A stretch of DNA of 54,590 nt from Gemmatimonadota bacterium (GTDB lineage Bacteria; Gemmatimonadota; Gemmatimonadetes; Longimicrobiales; RSA9): the NCBI GenBank assembly GCA_007126035.1, contig SLCC01000089.1:1-54590 (forward strand), written 5' to 3'. A program made the position numbers and the translations under genes. Shown here one piece after another: positions 9,632 to 18,571 of this stretch. How positions within the stretch are numbered: position 1 is the first letter of the stretch; each line of letters starts with the position of its first letter. The notes under the pieces were generated by a model, which was not told where the DNA came from, searched no databases, and saw nothing but the letters and a program-made list of their open reading frames with translations.

Positions 9632-10297
9632 ATGATCGAGATCAACCTTCTCCCGGGATCAGATAAGCGGAAGAAGCAGCGGCCGAGCCTGGGCATCAAG
9701 CTGCCAGAGTCCATGCCGGCGGTGGACCGGCTGAACGCCTTCATCGGTGCCGCCTGGATCATCGCGCTGCTGGCGCTGGCCTGGATGTTCTTCGGCGTGC
9801 GGAGCGAGCGAGCCGATCTGGGCGTCGCCCTGGATCAGGCCGCCGCCGACTCCGCCCGCTACGCCCGTCTCATCAACGCCCAGGCGGCGCTCCAGGCCAG
9901 GCAGGACACGATCGCCCAGAAGCTGACGATCATCCAGGAGATAGATGCCAACCGCTACGTGTGGCCCCATATCCTGGACGAGATAAGTCGGGCGATGCCG
10001 CCCTATACCTGGTTGGAGACGGTGCGGCACCTGGATACCGGGTCGCTACCGGGGTTCACTGTCATGGGCAGGACCGGCAGCCTGGCTGCCCTCACCCGGT
10101 TCATGGACGCACTGGAAGCTTCGCCCTTCCTGCGCGGTATCGAGCTCGTGAGCAGCGAGCAGGCCGCGCTCCGCGGCGAGGAAGGCAGGATCGTGAACGA
10201 CTTCATCCTCACGGGACACTACCAGCATCCGCCAATCGAGATTATCGAGACCGTGCCGCTGTTCGTCGACGGCGTGCTCGATGGGGCGGAGAGGTGA
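9632..10297 (+). CDS. pilN: Type IV pilus assembly protein PilN
   Basis: Bitopic inner-membrane protein of 221 residues. The cytoplasmic N-terminus begins MIEINLLPG, the conserved PilM-binding motif. One membrane helix lies at about residues 32-52 (LNAFIGAAWIIALLALAWMF), followed by a coiled coil and a ferredoxin-like periplasmic domain that pairs with PilO. It is placed 3 nt from both pilM and pilO. The identification rests on motif, topology and order. Confidence 0.93.
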   Translation: MIEINLLPGSDKRKKQRPSLGIKLPESMPAVDRLNAFIGAAWIIALLALAWMFFGVRSERADLGVALDQAAADSARYARLINAQAALQARQDTIAQKLTIIQEIDANRYVWPHILDEISRAMPPYTWLETVRHLDTGSLPGFTVMGRTGSLAALTRFMDALEASPFLRGIELVSSEQAALRGEEGRIVNDFILTGHYQHPPIEIIETVPLFVDGVLDGAER

Positions 10298-10300
10298 ATC

Positions 10301-10909
10301 ATGGGACTACTGGGACTTCCTGACGATCCGGCCAAGCAGAAGCGCCTGCTCCTCGGAATCCTGCCATTCGTGCTGGTCGTCGGCTACTGGCACTTCCTTC
10401 ATGGCGACTACACGCACGAGGTGGAGCAGATGGAGACCCGGCTCGAGCGGCTCGAGCGGAGCAATACGCAGGCCCGGCTCCGCGAGTCAGAGGGCCGGGA
10501 GCTCGAGGAGCGGCTCGTCCAGTTCGAGCGTCACATCCTGCGCCTCGAGCAGCTCGTCCCCAGGAGCGAGGAGGTGTCTCAGCTCCTGAACCAGATCCAT
10601 CAGCGTGCGCAGCAGGTGGGCGTGGACGTGGCCCGGTTCACCCCGGGTCGGACCGACCCGGGCCCGCATTACAACCGCCGCGTGTTCGAGATGACGGTCA
10701 TGGGATCGTACCACGACATCGGCCGCTTCCTCACGGAAGTAGGCTCGCTGCCCCGGATCATCACGCCGACCGAGCTCCGGATGATCGTCAACAACAACCG
10801 ACCAGGCCCGGGCGATGGCCCCATGCTCGAGGCATCGTTCCGGATCGAGACGTACGTGCTGCCGGACCCGGCCGACCGGGTCCCCGACCAGGACAGGGTA
10901 GGTGCATGA
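10301..10909 (+). CDS. pilO: Type IV pilus assembly protein PilO
   Basis: Bitopic inner-membrane protein of 202 residues that forms heterodimers with PilN and contacts PilP. A single membrane helix lies at about 14-30 (RLLLGILPFVLVVGYWHF). A long heptad-like coiled coil rich in Glu and Arg follows (about 40-95), then a periplasmic ferredoxin-like domain (VFEMTVMGSYHDIGRFLTEV). The stop is 1 nt before the chosen pilP start. Confidence 0.93.
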   Translation: MGLLGLPDDPAKQKRLLLGILPFVLVVGYWHFLHGDYTHEVEQMETRLERLERSNTQARLRESEGRELEERLVQFERHILRLEQLVPRSEEVSQLLNQIHQRAQQVGVDVARFTPGRTDPGPHYNRRVFEMTVMGSYHDIGRFLTEVGSLPRIITPTELRMIVNNNRPGPGDGPMLEASFRIETYVLPDPADRVPDQDRVGA

Positions 10910-10910
10910 T

Positions 10911-11378
10911 ATGAGGCGCTATATACTTACGCTCGCTGCGTCGAGCCTGGCCCTGGCGCTGATGTGGAGTGGCGCGGCGGACGGGCAGGGCGCACAGCGA
11001 GCACAGAGAGCCCAGCAGGAAGGTCAACGGCCCTTGCCCGCCGCGAATGATGTGACCCTCGTCTACGAGCGAGAGGTCTTCATGTACCGTGGCGCCGGCA
11101 GACCGGACCCCTTCCGACCCCTGACCGAGGACGACGAGCTGGGCCCCCGGTTCGAGCGGCTGACCCTGCAGGGGGTGATCTACTCGAGCCCTCGGACCAG
11201 CGTGGCACTGCTGAGCGATGGCACGGGCCGGGTCTACAGGGTCAGGCAGGGCGACGTCCTGGGTAACGCGCGAGTCCTGGATATCGGGCCGCGCAGGGTG
11301 GTCATGGCCGTCGACGTGTTCGGCACGATCCGGCGGGAGACCTTGGAGCTGCAACGGAGTGGAGGGGACCGACGATGA
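10911..11378 (+). CDS. pilP: Type IV pilus assembly protein PilP
   Basis: Periplasmic protein of 155 residues that connects PilNO to the secretin. It has an N-terminal signal or anchor segment (YILTLAASSLALALMWSGA) but no lipobox cysteine, unlike the Pseudomonas and Neisseria PilP lipoproteins. The beta domain contains GRPDPFRPL and LTLQGVIYS, motifs typical of PilP. I chose ATG 10911 over an in-frame GTG at 10902 that overlaps pilO. The end overlaps pilQ by 4 nt. Confidence 0.88.
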   Translation: MRRYILTLAASSLALALMWSGAADGQGAQRAQRAQQEGQRPLPAANDVTLVYEREVFMYRGAGRPDPFRPLTEDDELGPRFERLTLQGVIYSSPRTSVALLSDGTGRVYRVRQGDVLGNARVLDIGPRRVVMAVDVFGTIRRETLELQRSGGDRR

Positions 11379-13147
11379 TCTCGATACTGGCGCTCCGCGC
11401 GCTACTATTCGCTGCCATGGCCACGGTGCAGAGCGTCTCTGTGGTCTCTTCCGGGGATCAGACCCAGGTCCTCATCGACCTGGAAGGGCAGGCTACCTAC
11501 CAGCACACCGTGCTGGAGGGCCCACCGCGCATCGTGATCGATGTGGCCAGCGCCGAGCTGCGCTTGCCACGGCCTCGATTCGAGGTGGACAGGGGCGGGG
11601 TCGCCAGGATCCGCTCCAGCCAGTTCCAGCCCGGGGTCGTACGCGTGGTCATCGACCTGGTCGAGGCCTCCGATTACCAGGTCGAGCGACGTGAAGAGAC
11701 GATCGTCGTCTCATCCCCCAATCCACGGGGCGAGTTCGAGTCCTGGAGCTCCGGCGGGGGCGGTGGGAACGTCTCTCTCGCGTCCTCCTCCCGGCCAGCT
11801 GCCCGGGATGCGGACCTCCTGGGCCACAGGGCAGCGCCTGCGACCAGCGGGACCGATCGGGCCACCACGCCTGTGCCCGTGACGCCGCCGCCAGTCGTGA
11901 CGGCGCCCGCGCCGGCCACCCCGCGGATCACCGTCGAGTTCCGCAACACGCCCATCGACGATGTCCTCGGCACGTTCGCCGACTTCTCGGCCCGCAGCAT
12001 CGTTCCGGGCTCCGGCGTCCGCACCCAGGCCATCACGGCCACGATCCAGAACCAGCCCTGGGACGAGGCCATGCGGGCTATCCTGGCCGGGCAGGGTCTC
12101 GTCGCCCGTGAGTTGCCCAGCGGGATCATCATGGTCACTTCCATGGAGGCCCAACGCCTGGTGGAGACTCAGGAGGAGACCATCACCCGGGCGTTCTCGC
12201 TCCAGTACGTATCCGCCGACTCGGTGGCGCCCCAGGTCAGGGAGCTTCTGGCGGAGACGGAAGGCAGGGCGGTGGGCACGGTGGCGGTGAACCGTGCCAC
12301 CAACACCCTGATCGTGTCCGCTCGCCAGTCGGTGGTGGACCGTCTCGACGGTCTGCTCCCAGCCCTGGACCGGCGCACCCCGCAGGTCACCGTCAAGGTC
12401 AGGATCATGTCGGTGAGCCGGACCCGCGCCCGCGACCTGGGCTTCCGGTACGAACTGATCGATGCCGACGCCCGTGGCGTGACCCGGATCGGCGACGAGC
12501 GCATGATACCGGTCGAGCCGCGGATCTCGGTTGGTGGCAATACCATCGCGGCTATCGGCAACGCAACCGTCCAGCTGCAGGAGCCCACCTTCACGGCGGT
12601 GGCCTCGCTGCTCCTCCAGCGCCACACACTGGTGGCGTGGCTCGAGGCGGCGCAGCGGCTCGAGCTCGCGGAGCTCCAGGCGGACCCGACTATCACCGTG
12701 CTCGATCACCGCACCGCCCGGATCCACGTGGGTGAGCGGACGCCCATACGGGTGGTCGACCCGGGCGCCGCGGGCGCGGAAGGGCCGCGGGCCCAGGTCC
12801 GGATCGAGGAGACGGGCGTGATCCTGGAGTTGACCCCCCACGTGGTGGGCGACCAGGTGCTCCTGAACCTCCACGCGGAACGGTCCTTCATCCAGCAGTT
12901 CACGCCGGACGGGCAGTTCGTCTTCGGCACCGCCGAGACGAACACCCAGATCCTGGTCGACGACGGGGCGACGGCCGTCATCAGCGGCCTGACCACCACG
13001 GACCTCAGGCGCACCAGGAGCGGCATACCGGTCCTCATGAACATCCCGTTCCTGGGCGCGCTGTTCCGGTTCGACTCGGTCCAGGACCAGAAGGAGGACC
13101 TGCTGATCATGGTCACGCCGCACATCGATCGGTCTCCGCTGCTGTGA
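11375..13147 (+). CDS. pilQ: Type IV pilus outer-membrane secretin PilQ
   Basis: Secretin of 590 residues forming the outer-membrane pore through which the pilus passes. A signal-like segment is followed by one AMIN domain (about 22-110, ending VERREETIVVSSP), a Pro/Thr linker, an N0/STN domain (ITVEFRNTPIDDVLGTFADF), an N1 domain (FSLQYVSADSVAPQVRELL) and the C-terminal secretin core (GIPVLMNIPFLGALFRF, then EDLLIMVTPHI). It is shorter than proteobacterial PilQ, which often has two AMIN domains. It is the last gene of the pilus operon; a strong terminator follows. Confidence 0.96.
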   Translation: MISILALRALLFAAMATVQSVSVVSSGDQTQVLIDLEGQATYQHTVLEGPPRIVIDVASAELRLPRPRFEVDRGGVARIRSSQFQPGVVRVVIDLVEASDYQVERREETIVVSSPNPRGEFESWSSGGGGGNVSLASSSRPAARDADLLGHRAAPATSGTDRATTPVPVTPPPVVTAPAPATPRITVEFRNTPIDDVLGTFADFSARSIVPGSGVRTQAITATIQNQPWDEAMRAILAGQGLVARELPSGIIMVTSMEAQRLVETQEETITRAFSLQYVSADSVAPQVRELLAETEGRAVGTVAVNRATNTLIVSARQSVVDRLDGLLPALDRRTPQVTVKVRIMSVSRTRARDLGFRYELIDADARGVTRIGDERMIPVEPRISVGGNTIAAIGNATVQLQEPTFTAVASLLLQRHTLVAWLEAAQRLELAELQADPTITVLDHRTARIHVGERTPIRVVDPGAAGAEGPRAQVRIEETGVILELTPHVVGDQVLLNLHAERSFIQQFTPDGQFVFGTAETNTQILVDDGATAVISGLTTTDLRRTRSGIPVLMNIPFLGALFRFDSVQDQKEDLLIMVTPHIDRSPLL

Positions 13148-13207
13148 GGCGGGCGCCACTCCGCGACCGGCGGAGTTGACGAACGGCCGCACATCCAGCA
13201 TGGTCCG

Positions 13208-13240
13208 GAGCCCCCGCACCGCGCGGGGGCTCACTTTTTT
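13208..13240 (+). terminator. Intrinsic terminator after pilQ
   Basis: A perfect 10-bp stem (GAGCCCCCGC at 13208-13217, GCGGGGGCTC at 13223-13232) with a 5-nt loop is followed by TTTTTT at 13235-13240. It lies 60 nt after the pilQ stop and ends the pilus operon before topA. Confidence 0.9.
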
Positions 13241-13436
13241 GGTGCCAGACGCCCGCGGAGCTTCCGCCGGGCCGGTGGGTAGAAGCCCCTCCACCAGGCT
13301 GCCCGGCGTAGCTGGCTGATTGCGCCATGGCCGTGTCCCGCGTTTTTGCGCATGATGGATCACGGAAGCGAACGCCGGCCGCGCACGGAACTGGCGGCTG
13401 GGACGCATGGTGAGGGCGGACGAGACTGGGAGGACG

Positions 13437-15725
13437 ATGAACGCGAAGAAGAAGCACCTGGTGATCGTGGAGTCGCCGGCGAAGGCCAGGACCATCGGCA
13501 AGTACCTGGGACCGGGCTACGCCGTGAAGGCGTCGGTGGGGCACGTCCGGGACCTGCCGGAGCGGGAGCTGGGGGTAAACATCGAGGCGGGGTTCGAGCC
13601 CAGGTACGTCACCATCCGGGGCAAGGGCAAGGTGCTCCGCGACCTGGCCAGGGAAGCCGCCGCCGCCGATCGCATCCTCCTGGCCACCGACCCTGACCGG
13701 GAGGGCGAGGCCATCGCCTACCACGTGGCGGAACAGCTCGGCTTCGACCCCGCCGGCAACGGCGATGGCCGCTTCCAGCGCGTCCTCTTCAACGAGGTCA
13801 CTGGCTCCGCCGTCAGGCGGGCGCTGGAGCACCCGGACCGGCTCGACATGCGGAAGGTCGAGGCTCAGCAGGCGCGCCGCATCCTGGACCGCCTCGTTGG
13901 CTACCAGGTCAGCCCGCTCCTCTGGAAGCCCATCCGCTCCGGCCTCAGCGCCGGCCGCGTCCAGACCGTCGCCCTCCGCCTCATCACGGAGCGGGAGGAC
14001 GAGATACGGGCGTTCGTGCCCCAGGAGTACTGGTCCATCACCGCCCACCTGGAGGCGGACGACCAGAAGTTCGACGCCAAGCTCCACCAGATCGACGGCA
14101 AGAAGTTCCGCCTCGAGAGTGGCGCGCAGGCTCGGAGGGCCTTGCAGGACGTCGAAGGGTTGCCCTTCGTGGTGGACGCGGTCAAGCGCCGGGAACGCGT
14201 CAAGAACCCGCCGCCGCCGTTCACCACGTCCACCCTCCAACAGGAGGCGGCCAAGCGCCTGGGCTTCAACGCCAGGCACACCATGCGCGTGGCCCAACAA
14301 CTCTACGAGGGAGTGGACCTGCCAGGCGGCGCGGCCGGCCTCATCACTTACATGCGGACCGACTCGACCCGTGTCTCCGCCGCCGCCGCCGCCGCCGCCC
14401 GCGAGCTGGTGGCCGCCCGCTTCGGTGAGCGCTACCTGCCCGCCAGGCCCAGGCTCTGGGCAGGCAAACAGCAGAAGTCGGCACAGGAGGCCCACGAGGC
14501 CATCCGGCCCACGGAGCCGGCCAGGACGCCCGAGAAGGTCAAGCGGTTCCTGGACAAGGGTCAGCACCAGCTGTACGAGCTGATCTGGCTGCGCTTCGTC
14601 GCCGGTCAGATGATGCCCGCCGTCTACGACACCACCACCATCGATTTCGACCTGGAGGGCGGCGGCCGCCGCTACCTCTTCAGGGCCACCGGCTCGGTCC
14701 TGAAGTTCGACGGCTACACCCGCCTCTACCAGGAGGCCCGGGAGGACGGCGACCACCGCACGCTGGGCGACCTGGCGCCACTCCCGGACCTGGAGCCCCG
14801 ATCCGAGGTGCACCTCCACGGTATCGAGCCGGCGCAGCACTTCACCCAGCCGCCGCCACGCTTCACCGAGGCCAGCCTGGTCAGGGAGCTGGAGCGGCTG
14901 GGGATCGGGCGCCCGTCCACCTATGCCCAGATCATCTCCACCATCCGTGACCGGAAGTACGTGGAGCTGGACCGCAAGCGCTTCGTGCCCACGCCCCTGG
15001 GAGACACGGTTGCCAAGGTCCTGGTACGCCTGTTCCCCGACCTCTTCGACGTCGGCTTCACCAGCGGGATGGAGGAGGAGCTGGACCGCATCGAGGAGGG
15101 CGACCTGGACTGGCGCACGGTGCTCGAGCATTTCTACGAGCCGTTCCAGCGCCAGCTCGAGCAGGGGGAGCGGAACAGCGGCGAGATACTCCAGTCCCTG
15201 ATGGACCTGGGCGAGGATTGCCCCGAGTGCGGTGCTGCCCTGGCCACCCGCTGGAACCGCTACGGCCGTTTCGTGGGGTGCACGGCGTATCCCAGCTGCC
15301 GGTACACCCGAGCCCTGGACCGGGAGGACCGGCCGGAGCCGGAGTCCACCGGTGAGGCCTGCCCCGAATGCCAGGGCGCCCTGGTGCAGAAGACCGGCAA
15401 GTTCGGTCCCTTCATCGGTTGCGTGAACCACCCGAAGTGCCGGTTCACCAAGCCGGTGACCATCCCCGGCCTGGTCTGCCCGGCGTGCGGGAAGGGCGAG
15501 GTCGGGGAGAAGCGGACGCGGCGGGGCAAGCCGTTCTGGGGGTGCGCCAGGTACCCTGAATGCGACTGGTCCGCCTGGGACAGGCCCGTGCCAGTGGGGT
15601 GCCCCACGTGCGAGGCGCCGTTCCTCGTGTCCCGGACCACCAGGGCCCGGGGCGAGTTCTACAAGTGCCTGGAGTGCAAGTCGGAGATGGCCATGGACGC
15701 GGTGGAGACGGGTGCGGCGGAGTGA
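13437..15725 (+). CDS. topA: DNA topoisomerase I
   Basis: Type IA topoisomerase of 762 residues that relaxes negative supercoils. The Toprim domain starts KHLVIVESPAKARTIGKYLG and contains LATDPDREGEAIAYH. The catalytic Tyr305 lies in YMRTDSTR. The C-terminus carries four C4 zinc-ribbon units (CPEC...C, CPEC...C, CPAC...C, CPTC...C). An Ala run encoded by a GCC repeat (14377-14399) follows the active site. I chose ATG 13437 because GGGAGG precedes it; an in-frame GTG at 13407 would add ten residues. The gene overlaps trmFO by 14 nt. Confidence 0.97.
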   Translation: MNAKKKHLVIVESPAKARTIGKYLGPGYAVKASVGHVRDLPERELGVNIEAGFEPRYVTIRGKGKVLRDLAREAAAADRILLATDPDREGEAIAYHVAEQLGFDPAGNGDGRFQRVLFNEVTGSAVRRALEHPDRLDMRKVEAQQARRILDRLVGYQVSPLLWKPIRSGLSAGRVQTVALRLITEREDEIRAFVPQEYWSITAHLEADDQKFDAKLHQIDGKKFRLESGAQARRALQDVEGLPFVVDAVKRRERVKNPPPPFTTSTLQQEAAKRLGFNARHTMRVAQQLYEGVDLPGGAAGLITYMRTDSTRVSAAAAAAARELVAARFGERYLPARPRLWAGKQQKSAQEAHEAIRPTEPARTPEKVKRFLDKGQHQLYELIWLRFVAGQMMPAVYDTTTIDFDLEGGGRRYLFRATGSVLKFDGYTRLYQEAREDGDHRTLGDLAPLPDLEPRSEVHLHGIEPAQHFTQPPPRFTEASLVRELERLGIGRPSTYAQIISTIRDRKYVELDRKRFVPTPLGDTVAKVLVRLFPDLFDVGFTSGMEEELDRIEEGDLDWRTVLEHFYEPFQRQLEQGERNSGEILQSLMDLGEDCPECGAALATRWNRYGRFVGCTAYPSCRYTRALDREDRPEPESTGEACPECQGALVQKTGKFGPFIGCVNHPKCRFTKPVTIPGLVCPACGKGEVGEKRTRRGKPFWGCARYPECDWSAWDRPVPVGCPTCEAPFLVSRTTRARGEFYKCLECKSEMAMDAVETGAAE

Positions 15726-17073
15726 CGAATTGCCGGTCGTGACCGTGGTGGGCGGCGGCCTGGCCGGCTGTGAGGCGGCCTGGCAGCTCGCGGAGCGAGG
15801 CCACCAGGTCCGCATGGTCGAGATGCGGCCCGCCCGCTCGACGCCCGCTCACCAGACCGAGCAGTTGGCGGAGCTGGTCTGCACCAACTCCTTCAAGAGC
15901 GACGACCCGACCAACGCCCACGGCCTGCTCAAAGCGGAAATGCGCAGCCTGGGCTCGGTCCTGCTGGCAGCCGCCGAGCTGAGCCGCGTGCCCGCGGGCA
16001 CCGCCCTGGCCGTGGACCGGGCGGTCTTCGCCCGGCACATGACCGCCGCCATGGACACGCACCCCCGGATCACGCTCGAGAGGAGGGAAGTGACGGCGCT
16101 GCCCGCCGGTCCCGCAATAGTCGCCACCGGACCCCTCACCTCCGACGCACTGGCCGCGGAGATCGGCAAGCTCCTGGGCGACGACGGCCTCGCCTTCTAC
16201 GACTCCATCGCCCCCATCGTCGCCTCCGATTCCATCGACACGGAAGTGGCCTGGTTCGCGTCGAGATGGGGCAAGGGCTCGGGGGACGACTATTTGAACT
16301 GCCCGCTGGACCGGGCGCAGTACGAGGCGTTCATCCGGGAGCTCCGCGCCGCCGACGCCTATCCCGGCCACGACTGGGAGAACATTTCATACTTCGAAGG
16401 CTGCCTGCCCGTGGAGGTCATGGCGGAGCGAGGCCAGGAGACGCTCCGGTTCGGGCCCATGAAGCCCATAGGGCTGCGCAACCCGCGGACGGGAAGGGAC
16501 CCGTACGCGGTGGTCCAGCTCCGGCGGGAGGATCGGGCCGGCCAGATGTGGAACATCGTGGGGTTCCAGACCCGGCTCCGGACCGGCGAGCAAAGACGGG
16601 TGTTCCGGATGATCCCGGGTCTCGAAAGAGCGGAGTTCCTGCGGACCGGCTCCATACACCGCAACACGTACCTGGACTTCCCCGGCCGGCTGAGCCCCTA
16701 CGGCGCTCCGTCAGCCAGACCAGACCTCATCTTCGCCGGCCAGCTCACCGGCGTCGAAGGCTACACCGAGTCGGCCGCGTCCGGGATCCTGGCCGGCTTG
16801 AACCTGCACCGGCTCGTGACCGGTCGGGAGCCTGTCGTTCCGCCGCCCACCACCATGATCGGCGGGCTGTACCGCTACCTCCGGACCACCGATCCCGCCA
16901 GCTTCCAGCCCATGAACTCGAACTTCGGGCTGCTCGATCCCCTCGCCGACCGGGTCAGGAAGAAGCCGGAGAAGCGGGCCCGCCTCGCCGAACGAGCCAT
17001 GGCCGAGCTCCAGGACTGGTGCGATGCCGAAGGCATACACCCCGTACACTCGCCCGCAGGAGCCGCCGCCTGA
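15712..17073 (+). CDS. trmFO: tRNA m5U54 methyltransferase, folate-dependent TrmFO
   Basis: FAD enzyme of 453 residues that methylates U54 in the tRNA T-loop with methylenetetrahydrofolate. The dinucleotide motif VVGGGLAGCEAAW is near the N-terminus. The family cysteines appear in LVCTNSFKSD (Cys57) and in SYFEGCLPVEVM, matching the two cysteines known to be needed in Bacillus TrmFO. The GTG start at 15712 lies within topA and has GGAG about 8 nt upstream. The topA-trmFO-xerC-hslVU order is shared with many bacteria. The C-terminus is full length. Confidence 0.96.
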   Translation: MRRSDELPVVTVVGGGLAGCEAAWQLAERGHQVRMVEMRPARSTPAHQTEQLAELVCTNSFKSDDPTNAHGLLKAEMRSLGSVLLAAAELSRVPAGTALAVDRAVFARHMTAAMDTHPRITLERREVTALPAGPAIVATGPLTSDALAAEIGKLLGDDGLAFYDSIAPIVASDSIDTEVAWFASRWGKGSGDDYLNCPLDRAQYEAFIRELRAADAYPGHDWENISYFEGCLPVEVMAERGQETLRFGPMKPIGLRNPRTGRDPYAVVQLRREDRAGQMWNIVGFQTRLRTGEQRRVFRMIPGLERAEFLRTGSIHRNTYLDFPGRLSPYGAPSARPDLIFAGQLTGVEGYTESAASGILAGLNLHRLVTGREPVVPPPTTMIGGLYRYLRTTDPASFQPMNSNFGLLDPLADRVRKKPEKRARLAERAMAELQDWCDAEGIHPVHSPAGAAA

Positions 17074-17074
17074 C

Positions 17075-18001
17075 ATGGGCACCCGGACCCCGGCCACCGG
17101 ACCACTGTACGATTACCTCCGTTACCTGGAAGAGGGACGACAACTCAGCCCGCACACAGTGGCCGCCTACCGACGGGACCTGGCCCAGTTCCAGGACTGG
17201 CTCGGCACCCAGCGAGCCGAGTGGGACTGGAGCGACGTGGATCGACTGGACCTCCGCTCCTACCTGGGATACCTGGCCCGCCTGGGGCTGGCCAGACGCA
17301 GCATCGCCCGGAAGCTGTCCGCCGTGAGATCCTTCTTCCGCTGGCTCCACCGGGAAGGCGTGGTCGAGGCGAATCCGGCCCGCACCGTACGCTCGCCCAG
17401 GGGCGAGAGGACCCTGCCGGCATGGCTGACCCGCGCCGACCTGGACCGGGTGTTCGTGTTCGCCGAGAACCGGGCCGCCGAGGGCGGCTTCACGGGCACC
17501 AGGGACCTGGCCATCCTGGAGGCCTTCTACGCTACCGGCATGCGCCTCGCCGAACTCCAGCGCCTCTCCTTGCGGGACGTGGACCTGGTGGCCGACCAGG
17601 TGAAGGTCCGGGGCAAGGGGCGGAAGGAGCGGATCCTGCCCCTGGGCTCCGTCGCCGCAACCGCCATCCGCCGCTACGAGCCCCGACGCCTCGAGGTCGT
17701 GCGGCGCTCCACACGGCCGGACCGGGACGCCCTGTTCCTGTCCGAGCAGGGACGCCGGCTCTCCACCAGACGCGTGCAGGAGATAGTGACACGATTCTTC
17801 GACGTCGTCGCCGAACCGGGCGAGCTGTCGACGCACTCACTGCGCCACTCGTTCGCCACGCACCTCCTGGACGCCGGCGCCGATCTGATTGCCGTCAAGG
17901 AGCTGCTGGGCCACGAGTCGCTGTCGACCACACGGATCTACACGCACACGTCCCGTGAACGGCTCAAGCAGGTGTACCGCGATGCACACCCCCGGGCCTG
18001 A
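17075..18001 (+). CDS. xerC: Tyrosine recombinase XerC
   Basis: Site-specific recombinase of 308 residues that resolves chromosome dimers, usually with XerD. An N-terminal SAM-like core-binding domain (GPLYDYLRYLEEGRQLSPHT) is followed by the catalytic domain. The expected residues are visible: Arg in YATGMRLAEL, Lys in VRGKGRKER, HxxR in HSLRHSFATH, His in LGHESL and the nucleophile Tyr in TRIYTH. ATG 17075 follows the trmFO stop by 1 nt. No XerD is in the window, and whether this copy acts alone cannot be seen. A phage integrase is unlikely given the housekeeping context. Confidence 0.93.
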   Translation: MGTRTPATGPLYDYLRYLEEGRQLSPHTVAAYRRDLAQFQDWLGTQRAEWDWSDVDRLDLRSYLGYLARLGLARRSIARKLSAVRSFFRWLHREGVVEANPARTVRSPRGERTLPAWLTRADLDRVFVFAENRAAEGGFTGTRDLAILEAFYATGMRLAELQRLSLRDVDLVADQVKVRGKGRKERILPLGSVAATAIRRYEPRRLEVVRRSTRPDRDALFLSEQGRRLSTRRVQEIVTRFFDVVAEPGELSTHSLRHSFATHLLDAGADLIAVKELLGHESLSTTRIYTHTSRERLKQVYRDAHPRA

Positions 18002-18025
18002 CGGGTACATGAGAGGATGGGTTCC

Positions 18026-18571
18026 ATGCAGGCACACGCAACCACCATCGTCGCCACCCGCGTCCGCGGGCAGGTCGCTCTGGGCGGTGACGGTCAGGTC
18101 ACCCTGGGCGACACCATCGTCAAGGGCAGCGCCCAGAAGGTCAGGACGCTCAGGGACGGGAAGATCCTCGTTGGTTTTGCCGGCTCCGTGGCCGACGCGT
18201 TCACGTTGTTCGAGAAATTCGAGGAGAAGTTGGAGCGCTTCCCCGGCAACCTGCGCCGCGCCGTGGTCGAGCTGGCCAAGGACTGGCGCACCGACCGCTA
18301 CCTCCGTCGCCTCGAGGCCCTGCTGGCCGTGGTCGACTCGGACCACCTGTTCCTGGTGAGCGGCGACGGGAACGTGATCGAGCCCGACGACGAGATCATC
18401 GCCATCGGCAGTGGCGGTCCCATGGCCCTGGCCGCGGCCCGGGCCCTGCGAGAGCACACGGAGATGGCCGCCGCTGAAGTGGTGCGCACGGCGCTGGAGA
18501 TCACCGGCGACATCTGTATATACACGAACCGGAACATCACCGTCCTCGAGCTGGGCGGGGAGCAAGCATGA
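18026..18571 (+). CDS. hslV: HslV, peptidase subunit of the HslUV protease
   Basis: Proteasome-like threonine peptidase of 181 residues forming a dodecamer in the cytoplasm. The conserved start of the mature protein, [10 protein letters not shown], is preceded here by five residues (MQAHA), so Thr6 should be the nucleophile after removal of a short propeptide. The motif [15 protein letters not shown] and the later [14 protein letters not shown] fit the family. I prefer ATG 18026 (GAGAGG with 9-nt spacing) to ATG 18017, which directly abuts that site. The end overlaps hslU by 4 nt. Confidence 0.95.
   Translation: MQAHATTIVATRVRGQVALGGDGQVTLGDTIVKGSAQKVRTLRDGKILVGFAGSVADAFTLFEKFEEKLERFPGNLRRAVVELAKDWRTDRYLRRLEALLAVVDSDHLFLVSGDGNVIEPDDEIIAIGSGGPMALAAARALREHTEMAAAEVVRTALEITGDICIYTNRNITVLELGGEQA

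Noticed and set aside
14377-14399. GCC trinucleotide run in topA
   Set aside because: Encodes a poly-Ala stretch within one gene; no sign of a phase-variable or mobile repeat.
13113-15815. Very long antisense open frame (about 900 codons) opposite topA
   Set aside because: It is a shadow caused by high third-position GC; no domain is recognisable and topA is clear on the other strand. The same holds for other long frames opposite hslU, clpX, tig, dnaK and atpA.
17075-18001. Phage or island integrase
   Set aside because: Length, motifs and the trmFO-xerC-hslVU order mark it as housekeeping XerC; no att repeats or phage genes were seen.
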